Below, one piece after another: positions 6,353 through 10,648 of a stretch of 10,648 nucleotides of DNA. Made by a program: the position numbers and the translations under genes. A model generated the notes under the pieces. It searched no databases. It was not told where the DNA came from and saw only the letters and a list, made by a program, of their open reading frames with translations. This stretch comes from RUG626 sp964411785. GTDB lineage: Bacteria; Bacillota; Clostridia; Oscillospirales; Oscillospiraceae. The stretch's first letter is position 1. Every line of letters starts with the position of its first letter. Location of the stretch: assembly GCA_964411785.1 (NCBI GenBank), contig CAYPMJ010000066.1:1-10648 (forward strand), read 5' to 3'.

Positions 6353-8258
6353 CAATCGTGGTCCAGGCCCACAGGGGCCAGGCGGCGGGCGCGGAGGTCC
6401 CGGAGCAAGGGACGCTAAGGGGACGTTCATGCGTCTTGCGCGCATCATGGTCAAGGGCAACGCGGCAAGGCTTCTGATAGTGTTCTTCTGCATACTCATA
6501 TCTGCCGTCGCAGGGGCTGCTGGCTCCGTTTTCCTGAAGACACTGTTCGACGACTATGTCACACCGCTTCTTGGAACGGCAAACCCTGACTTCTCAGGCC
6601 TTGCCAGCGCTCTTGGCGTCATGGCGTGCATATATGTCGCGGGAATTATTTCCTCATTTGCGTACAACCGCATCATGATCACCGTCTCGCAGAAGGTGAT
6701 GCTGGACATCCGCGTCAACATGTTCTCACACATGCAGACGCTTCCCATCAGGTATTTTGACACCCACACCCACGGCGACATCATGAGCAAATACACAAAT
6801 GACACCGACACCCTGCGGCAGCTCATCTCGCAGAGCTTCCCGCAGCTGATTAACACGTTCGCGACGATTATCGTGGTGTTTGTGAGTATGTGTGTCATGT
6901 CCATCCACCTGACGATAATCGTGGTCGTATTCATGGTCCTTAACCTCTTCATAGCCGGCCGGATTGGCGGCAGGAGCGGGCACTACTTCGTAAAGCAGCA
7001 GACGTCCCTTGGCGTTGTAAACGGGTTTGCGGAGGAGATGATAAACGGCCAGAAGGTGGTCAAGGTCTTCAACCACGAGAACCGCTCCAGGGAGGACTTT
7101 GACAAGCTCAACAGCGAGCTGTGCGAGAACGCCTCAAAGGCGAACACCTATGCAAATATCCTCATGCCCATAATGGCGAACCTGGGTCACCTGCTGTATG
7201 TGATCTGCGCCATAGTCGGCGGCGCGATGGCGATAGGCGGTATCGGCGGGCTGACTCTTGGGAGCATCGCGTCGTTTCTGCAGCTCACGCGGAACTTCAA
7301 CATGCCTCTGAACCAGGCCTCGCAGCAGCTGAACTCCGTGGTCATGGCGCTTGCGGGCGCTGAGCGTATATTCGATCTGATGGACGAGTCCTCCGAGGAG
7401 GACAACGGCGACGTCCGTCTGGTGAACGTGACAACGGCTCCCGACGGCACGCTGACGGAGAGCGCCACCTCCACAGGCCAGTGGGCCTGGAAGCTCCCCG
7501 ACGAAAATGCTCCGTATGTCCCCGTGCGAGGCGATGTGGTGTTTAATGACGTGGACTTTGCCTATGAGCCCGGGCATCAGATTCTCTACGACATAAGTCT
7601 CTACGCCAGGCCCGGGCAGAAGCTGGCCTTTGTTGGCGCCACAGGCGCCGGCAAGACCACGATCACCAACCTCATAAACCGTTTTTACGACATTGAGGAC
7701 GGGAAGATAACCTATGACGGTATCAACATTAACAGAATCCGCAAGGACGATCTGCGCCACTCCCTTGGCATAGTCCTCCAGGACGTAAATCTCTTCACCG
7801 GGACAGTCATGGACAACATCCGCTATGGGCGGCTTGACGCCACAGACGAGGAGTGTATCGATGCGGCGAAGCGGGCGAACGCCCACGACTTCATATCTCG
7901 TCTGCCCCAGGGCTATGAGACCATGCTCAGCGGGGACGGCTCCGGACTGTCACAGGGACAGTGTCAGCTGCTGTCGATTGCCCGTGCTGCCGTGGCTGAT
8001 CCGCCTGTGATGATTCTGGACGAGGCCACAAGCTCCATCGACACGCGCACCGAGCGGATTGTCCAGCGCGGCATGGACTCGCTGATGGAGGGGCGGACCG
8101 TGTTCGTAATCGCCCACAGGCTCTCAACCGTCATGAACTCCAACGCGATCATAGTCCTGCAGAAGGGCCGCATCATAGAGCGGGGCACCCACGATTTCCT
8201 GATAAGCCAGAAGGGTACCTATTACCAGCTCTACACCGGCGCCTTCGAGCTTGAATAG
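6342..8258 (+). CDS. ABC exporter half-transporter with catalytic ATPase site (BmrD-like)
   Basis: A 638-residue partner of the preceding gene. It has a Gly/Pro/Arg-rich, presumably disordered N-terminus (5-23), six transmembrane segments (about 40-320), an extended linker of about 45 residues containing GQWAWKLP (350-395), and a nucleotide-binding domain. Walker A is GATGAGKT (432-439), Q-loop Gln480, Walker B MILDE with catalytic Glu561, and switch His592 (AHRLSTV). The signature is altered, LSQGQ (536-540). Its intact Walker and His residues pair with the canonical signature of the first subunit, while its LSQGQ faces the degenerate site of that subunit; the two genes therefore complete each other. 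The chosen ATG follows GGGGGAG; an in-frame ATG 81 bases upstream has no suitable site and lies deep in the first ABC gene. Length is close to Bacillus BmrD (673). Confidence 0.95.
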   Translation: MANNNRGPGPQGPGGGRGGPGARDAKGTFMRLARIMVKGNAARLLIVFFCILISAVAGAAGSVFLKTLFDDYVTPLLGTANPDFSGLASALGVMACIYVAGIISSFAYNRIMITVSQKVMLDIRVNMFSHMQTLPIRYFDTHTHGDIMSKYTNDTDTLRQLISQSFPQLINTFATIIVVFVSMCVMSIHLTIIVVVFMVLNLFIAGRIGGRSGHYFVKQQTSLGVVNGFAEEMINGQKVVKVFNHENRSREDFDKLNSELCENASKANTYANILMPIMANLGHLLYVICAIVGGAMAIGGIGGLTLGSIASFLQLTRNFNMPLNQASQQLNSVVMALAGAERIFDLMDESSEEDNGDVRLVNVTTAPDGTLTESATSTGQWAWKLPDENAPYVPVRGDVVFNDVDFAYEPGHQILYDISLYARPGQKLAFVGATGAGKTTITNLINRFYDIEDGKITYDGININRIRKDDLRHSLGIVLQDVNLFTGTVMDNIRYGRLDATDEECIDAAKRANAHDFISRLPQGYETMLSGDGSGLSQGQCQLLSIARAAVADPPVMILDEATSSIDTRTERIVQRGMDSLMEGRTVFVIAHRLSTVMNSNAIIVLQKGRIIERGTHDFLISQKGTYYQLYTGAFELE

Positions 8259-8281
8259 GCCAGGCCCCGGACACAATACTG

Positions 8282-8358
8282 TCACGGAGCTCCACTCTGG
8301 TACTTGATTTTCTGAAGATTTCAAGTACATCATGTGGAGCCCCGTGATTTTTATATTT
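8282..8358 (+). terminator. Large two-tier hairpin with T run after the ABC operon
   Basis: The outer stem pairs 8282-8295 (TCACGGAGCTCCAC) with 8334-8347, 13 of 14 positions complementary. The inner stem pairs GTACTTGA (8300-8307) with TCAAGTAC (8321-8328). Internal loops are 4 and 5 bases, and the apical loop is 13. Five Ts follow at 8348-8352, then AT-rich sequence, consistent with Rho-independent termination 24 bases after the ABC stop. At 66 bases it is longer than an ordinary terminator. Confidence 0.65.
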
Positions 8359-8492
8359 ACGCCGCTTTTCTCCTTCCCTGCCCACACCTCCCGGGAGAGA
8401 GCCATATTATCCTTTCTGCATCGAAGCAGAATGTATAACTGGCCGATGGAAAAAGACGCTGCTTTAAATTAGCCGTACTATCCCCTGCCGCT

Positions 8493-8513
8493 CCCTCATA
8501 AGCTCTGAGGGGG
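8493..8513 (+). promoter_or_regulatory. Hairpin enclosing the ribosome binding site of the deacetylase gene
   Basis: CCCTCA (8493-8498) pairs with TGAGGG (8506-8511) across a 7-base loop. The right arm contains most of the Shine-Dalgarno GAGGGGG, which lies seven bases before the ATG at 8521. The stem could lower or condition translation. No clear promoter was found in 8359-8492; TATAAC near 8434 lacks a convincing -35 box, and a small TTCTGC/GCAGAA hairpin (about 8418-8435) precedes it. Confidence 0.45.
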
Positions 8514-8520
8514 TGATAAC

Positions 8521-9312
8521 ATGCAGAACAATTTACTTAAAAAACTGTCTGGAAGGTACAGAGCACTGTCCGGGAAACAAAGACGCTGTCTTGCCGCGCT
8601 TGCCGCCCTGGCGTCGGCGGCGGCTGTCCTCTGCCTCTTACGGTCGCCTGAGTCTGTGGGTGCAGCGAACACGCGTCAGCTGCCCATCTACAGCGTCGAG
8701 CGCGACCAGAAGATGGTGGCGCTGTCCTTCGACGCTGCGTGGGGCAATGAGGATACCCAGACGCTGATAGACATACTGGGGAAATACAACGTGAAAGTCA
8801 CATTTTTTGTTGTGGGGGACTGGGTGGACAAATACCCCGAATCGGTGCTGGCGCTCCACGAGGCCGGGCATGAGGTGATGAACCACTCAGACAGCCACGC
8901 CCACTTCAATACGCTGACCGCTGACCAGATCGTGGCGGACATCTCGAGCTGCTGCGACAAAATAGAGTCCGTCACCGGTGTGCGTCCGACGCTGTTCCGC
9001 CCGCCATACGGGGAATACGACGACCATGTCATTGCCGCTGTCAGGAGCATGGGCATCGAGCCTGTGCAGTGGGATGTGGACTCGCTGGACTGGAAGGGCC
9101 TCTCCGCGCAGGACATCTACTCAAGGGTGACTCAGCGCGTCTCAGCCGGATCAATTGTTCTCTTTCACAATGCTGCAAAGCACACTCCGGAGGCGCTTGA
9201 GGACATAGTCAGGTTTCTTATCGCCGACGGGTACCAGATTGTGCCCGTGGGTCAGCTCATCCTGACAGGCGATTACACCATCGACCACACCGGAAGGCAG
9301 TTTCCCGCGTGA
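8521..9312 (+). CDS. Membrane-anchored polysaccharide deacetylase (NodB/CE4 fold, PdaB-like)
   Basis: A 263-residue protein with a basic N-terminus (KK, KQRR) and one hydrophobic segment at about 22-41, which should act as a signal anchor and place the catalytic domain outside the membrane. The NodB motifs are in order: SFDAAW (69-74, catalytic Asp71), metal-binding H122-x3-H126 in NHSDSH, RPPYGEYD (160-167), WDVDSLDW (184-191) and LFHN (214-217). The family removes acetyl groups from peptidoglycan or similar glycans using a metal ion. The usual second Asp of motif 1 is Ala72, as also seen, to my recollection, in PdaB-like proteins of sporulating Firmicutes. A role in cortex or cell-wall remodelling during sporulation is therefore possible but not shown. 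It stands alone between the ABC terminator and the CIRCE element. Confidence 0.93.
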   Translation: MQNNLLKKLSGRYRALSGKQRRCLAALAALASAAAVLCLLRSPESVGAANTRQLPIYSVERDQKMVALSFDAAWGNEDTQTLIDILGKYNVKVTFFVVGDWVDKYPESVLALHEAGHEVMNHSDSHAHFNTLTADQIVADISSCCDKIESVTGVRPTLFRPPYGEYDDHVIAAVRSMGIEPVQWDVDSLDWKGLSAQDIYSRVTQRVSAGSIVLFHNAAKHTPEALEDIVRFLIADGYQIVPVGQLILTGDYTIDHTGRQFPA

Positions 9313-9331
9313 TTCCCGGGCCGTGAGATTT

Positions 9332-9358
9332 TTAGCACTCTCATGTTTCGAGTGCTAA
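9332..9358. promoter_or_regulatory. CIRCE element, HrcA repressor binding site
   Basis: TTAGCACTC (9332-9340), nine bases, then GAGTGCTAA (9350-9358): a perfect match to the CIRCE consensus. HrcA binds it and represses heat-shock genes at normal temperature. The element precedes hsp20 by about 190 bases and follows the deacetylase stop by 20. Confidence 0.97.
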
Positions 9359-9359
9359 G

Positions 9360-9388
9360 TTTACAAATCGTTCACATTGCTGTAACAT
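9360..9388 (+). promoter_or_regulatory. Candidate promoter of hsp20
   Basis: TTTACA (9360-9365) and TAACAT (9383-9388) are 17 bases apart and begin one base after CIRCE, so bound HrcA would block the -35 side. An alternative is TTCACA (9371-9376) with a poor -10 at 9393. Either gives a leader of roughly 150 bases. Confidence 0.5.
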
Positions 9389-9437
9389 AAAATACTAAAT
9401 TGAGAGGTATCATACTGGTTGCAAAGGGGAAATGAGG

Positions 9438-9550
9438 CCCACGATGAGATACCGTGGGGCGCGTCCCGGCCGGCGGAAGCCTGATGATCCACTCCTCCGC
9501 CGAATCAATTCCGGATCACCGTAAACTGAAAATTTAAGGAGGAATTGATT
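9438..9550 (+). ncRNA. Structured hsp20 leader, candidate RNA thermometer
   Basis: Three successive helices can form. Hairpin 1 pairs CCCACG (9438-9443) with CGTGGG (9453-9458). Hairpin 2 pairs CGGCGGA (9471-9477) with TCCGCCG (9496-9502). Helix 3 pairs AATCAATTCC (9503-9512) with GGAATTGATT (9541-9550) without a mismatch, starting directly after hairpin 2 so the two could stack. Helix 3 covers the last two bases of the Shine-Dalgarno AGGAGG (9537-9542) and everything up to the ATG at 9551. Seven of its ten pairs are A-U, so it should melt readily on warming. Small-heat-shock genes often carry such thermometers (ROSE-like elements). An alternative pairing of TCCTCC (9493-9498) with GGAGGA (9538-9543) would also mask the site. 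Confidence 0.5.
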
Positions 9551-9997
9551 ATGTTTGAACTCAGACCTTATCGCAAGAATCAGGTAAGCACATGGAACCC
9601 GTTCTCCGAGATGGAGGACATGGAGCGCCGGTTTTTCGGGGATAATTTCTTCTCCAGCAACTCCCTGGCGGAGTTCAGGACCGACATCACCGATGAGGGT
9701 GATCATTATGATCTGAAGGCGGACCTCCCAGGATTCAACAAGGAGGACATACACCTCGATCTGAGCGGCGACACGCTGACCATCAATGCGGAGCGCCACT
9801 CTCAGCACGAGGAGAAGGATAAGCGCGACAAGTACGTGTGCTTCGAGCGCTCCTACGGCGCCTACAGCCGCAGCTTTGATGTGAGCGGCATCGACGTTGA
9901 GGGCATTACGGCCAGCTATGAGGGCGGTGTGCTTGATCTGAAGCTGCCGAAGCTGTGCGAGACAAAGCCCGTATCAAAGCAGATCGACATAAAGTAA
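9551..9997 (+). CDS. hsp20: Hsp20 family small heat shock protein
   Basis: A 148-residue alpha-crystallin-type chaperone that holds unfolding proteins in soluble form without ATP, assembling into oligomers in the cytoplasm. The N-terminal arm (1-41) is Phe-rich (WNPFSEMEDMERRFFG). The alpha-crystallin domain (about 42-135) has ADLPGFNKEDIHLDL and the hallmark ASYEGGVLDLKLPK (121-134), and the C-terminal tail ends with the I-x-I anchor I145-D-I147. Length is normal for the family. The ATG at 9551 is eight bases after AGGAGG; an in-frame TTG at 9545 is only two bases from that site and is rejected. Regulation appears two-layered: a perfect CIRCE site upstream and a leader able to mask the ribosome binding site. 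The gene is monocistronic, ending at a strong terminator. Confidence 0.97.
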   Translation: MFELRPYRKNQVSTWNPFSEMEDMERRFFGDNFFSSNSLAEFRTDITDEGDHYDLKADLPGFNKEDIHLDLSGDTLTINAERHSQHEEKDKRDKYVCFERSYGAYSRSFDVSGIDVEGITASYEGGVLDLKLPKLCETKPVSKQIDIK

Positions 9998-10009
9998 AAA
10001 TGAGCGGCC

Positions 10010-10026
10010 TGGTCTTTTAAAGACCA
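10010..10026. repeat. 17-bp near-perfect palindrome after hsp20
   Basis: TGGTCTTTTAAAGACCA has 8-base arms around a single central T. It lies between the hsp20 stop and the main terminator. It may fold as a small hairpin in the mRNA tail or be a protein site; nothing decides between them. Confidence 0.6.
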
Positions 10027-10031
10027 CTGAG

Positions 10032-10070
10032 AAAGCGGAGAGCACCGTCACCGGTGCTCTCCGCTTTTCT
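10032..10070 (+). terminator. Strong Rho-independent terminator of hsp20
   Basis: Arms at 10032-10047 and 10052-10067 are perfectly complementary over 16 bases (AAAGCGGAGAGCACCG on the left) with the loop TCAC, followed by TTTTCT. The A run before the left arm would also give a T run on the other strand, so it may act in both directions. Confidence 0.95.
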
Positions 10071-10080
10071 AAAACAAAGC

Positions 10081-10381
10081 ATGTGATGGAGGATGCAAAA
10101 AATGTACTTCTTAAGGCGTGGGGTGACTTGCGCAGCCTAACGGTATCCGGAGCAGATTTACGAAAAATCGGCTATTTTGCAAAGTGGCTTTTTTACAGAA
10201 AAGTGTACTTTTTTGTAAATTCACAGTTCCATTCAATATGTTCAATTTTAGCACATCTCAGTCCGCTTGTAAATACCAAAATTGACAAAAATTTTTGCTG
10301 ATTAGCGATTCTGAGAAAGACAAAAAAGGCTTACAAAAAAGTACACTATTTTGCAAATACTTCACTTTCGGAGGAGATGCT
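10081..10381. other. AT-rich region without a convincing gene
   Basis: Between the hsp20 terminator and the signal-peptide frame the sequence turns clearly AT-rich and holds many A and T runs. A frame at 10083-10301 (72 codons) lacks a ribosome binding site and reads through the repeats. A 12-codon frame at 10101-10139 (MYFLRRGVTCAA) does have GGAGG nine bases upstream but resembles nothing I know. The region holds the inverted and direct repeats listed separately, and a TTGACA at 10282 inside a CAAAAATTTTTG palindrome with no good -10 box. Confidence 0.6.
10193..10356. repeat. 26-bp imperfect inverted repeat flanking 112 bases, plus 12-bp direct repeat
   Basis: Left arm 10193-10218 and right arm 10331-10356 are reverse complements at 23 of 26 positions; the inner 17 bases, AGTGTACTTTTTTGTAA on the left, are perfect. 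A direct repeat CTATTTTGCAAA occurs at 10172-10183 and again at 10346-10357, overlapping the right arm. Inside, TCTCAG (about 10255) and CTGAGA (about 10311) form a nested inverted pair. There is no transposase and no obvious target-site duplication. It could be a small non-autonomous element, a long RNA hairpin, or a pair of regulatory sites upstream of the next frame. Confidence 0.7.
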
Positions 10382-10447
10382 ATGAAAAAACGAATACTCT
10401 CCTGTCTGCTTGTCTGCCTTGTGCTGTTATCGTCTATTCCGGCCTGA
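10382..10447 (+). pseudogene. Signal-peptide-only frame, probable remnant of a secreted protein gene
   Basis: After GGAGGAG at ideal spacing, ATG opens a frame encoding MKKRILSCLLVCLVLLSSIP plus Ala, then TGA: 21 residues. This is a textbook Sec signal peptide with a basic n-region (KKR), a hydrophobic core and a small-residue end (Ser-Ser-Ile-Pro-Ala), and it stops where the mature protein should begin. The sequence after the stop does not continue as a convincing protein in any frame; it soon becomes AT-rich with stops. The likely explanation is a secreted-protein gene that lost its body by deletion or nonsense mutation. A real small hydrophobic peptide, for example a toxin-like or membrane peptide, is the alternative. 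It is too short to assign a function. Confidence 0.5.
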
Positions 10448-10517
10448 GTTTGCCACTTCCGGCACAAATCAATTAAAAACCGTTATATAACATTCATCGA
10501 AATGAAATAAGGAAAGA

Positions 10518-10543
10518 GCGGCACCCGAAGATGCTGCCCTTTT
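10518..10543 (+). terminator. Weak terminator-like hairpin
   Basis: GCGGCA (10518-10523) pairs with TGCTGC (10532-10537) including one G-T pair; the loop is eight bases, and CC then TTTT follow. It could end the transcript of the signal-peptide frame. It lies just beyond the stop of the possible minus-strand gene, so it may serve convergent transcripts. Confidence 0.4.
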
Positions 10544-10559
10544 GGCAATCTTATGGTGT

Positions 10560-10646
10560 TCAGTCCCATGAACCCATGTTTGCATAATTAATTTCTACGA
10601 AAGGTTTCGCAATCTTAACTTCCACCTGACAACCGCGCCGACTGGA
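10560..10646 (-). CDS. Possible C-terminal end of a minus-strand gene from the right edge
   Basis: On the minus strand one frame is open from the right edge to a TGA at 10562-10560. It reads SSRRGCQVEVKIAKPFVEIN then YANMGSWD, 28 residues with a normal amino-acid mix. The other two minus frames meet stops within this stretch. A hairpin sits just beyond the stop. The fragment is too short to identify, and an open frame of this size can occur by chance. Confidence 0.3.
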   Translation of the reverse strand, partial: SSRRGCQVEVKIAKPFVEINYANMGSWD

Positions 10647-10648
10647 AG

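Noticed and set aside
8124..8405. Minus-strand frame of 93 codons overlapping the end of the second ABC gene and the terminator hairpin
   Set aside because: It overlaps a certain gene on the other strand, crosses the hairpin, and has no recognisable protein or ribosome binding site.
10101..10139. 12-codon frame MYFLRRGVTCAA with GGAGG nine bases upstream
   Set aside because: Possible leader peptide, but there is no following attenuator or gene to regulate, and such short frames occur by chance.
10083..10301. Plus-strand frame of 72 codons after the hsp20 terminator
   Set aside because: It starts without a Shine-Dalgarno sequence and its second half is translated inverted-repeat and AT-rich sequence; coding composition is unconvincing.
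10282..10310. TTGACA as a promoter for the signal-peptide frame
   Set aside because: The sequence at 16-18 bases downstream matches the -10 consensus at only two or so positions.
1..10648. CRISPR array, tRNA or rRNA gene, or insertion sequence
   Set aside because: I saw no regularly spaced repeats, no tRNA cloverleaf or rRNA motif, and no transposase-like protein on either strand.

Overview
The window looks like chromosomal DNA from a low-to-mid-GC Gram-positive anaerobe of the class Clostridia, probably a gut Oscillospiraceae-like lineage. This is inferred from several features together: an ECF sigma factor with a DUF4367-type partner, a Mini-III/RqcH pair, a BmrC/BmrD-like heterodimeric ABC exporter behind a MarR regulator, a sporulation-type polysaccharide deacetylase, a CIRCE element in front of an Hsp20 gene, strong GGAGG ribosome binding sites and a perfect sigma-A promoter. 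I could not confirm the species without a database search.

Left half (minus strand, reading right to left): mrnC (Mini-ribonuclease III), rqcH (ribosome quality control, NFACT protein), an ECF-type sigma factor, its membrane-anchored DUF4367 partner, and an unrecognised gene that runs off the left edge. The first four are packed with a 1-base gap (mrnC/rqcH), a gap of about 50 bases (rqcH/sigma) and a 4-base ATGA overlap (sigma/anti-sigma). They are probably one transcription unit joining rRNA maturation, rescue of stalled nascent chains and envelope-type signalling.

The divergent intergenic region (about 3830-4148) holds a two-copy tandem repeat and a perfect 16-bp-arm palindrome with TATAAT in both arms. 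To the right is a perfect TTGACA-17-TATAAT promoter with a small palindrome over its -35 box. This promoter drives a plus-strand operon of a MarR regulator and two ABC half-transporters, each overlapping the next (19 and 11 bases). Motif asymmetry shows that the two half-transporters form one heterodimeric exporter: the first has a degenerate ATPase site and the second carries the catalytic glutamate and histidine. The operon ends at a large two-tier hairpin followed by a T run.

Right half (plus strand): a membrane-anchored NodB-family deacetylase whose Shine-Dalgarno sequence lies in a small hairpin; then a perfect CIRCE element (HrcA site), a long structured leader and an Hsp20 gene. The leader contains a 10-base segment exactly complementary to the end of the Shine-Dalgarno sequence and the bases up to the Hsp20 start codon, placed directly after another hairpin. 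This is a good RNA-thermometer candidate and the most interesting item in the window. A very strong terminator follows.

The last roughly 550 bases are AT-rich and gene-poor. They contain a 26-bp imperfect inverted repeat about 112 bases apart, a 12-bp direct repeat, an isolated signal-peptide-only reading frame of 21 codons with an excellent ribosome binding site, a weak terminator, and perhaps the C-terminal end of a minus-strand gene entering from the right edge. I found no tRNA, rRNA, CRISPR array or insertion sequence.
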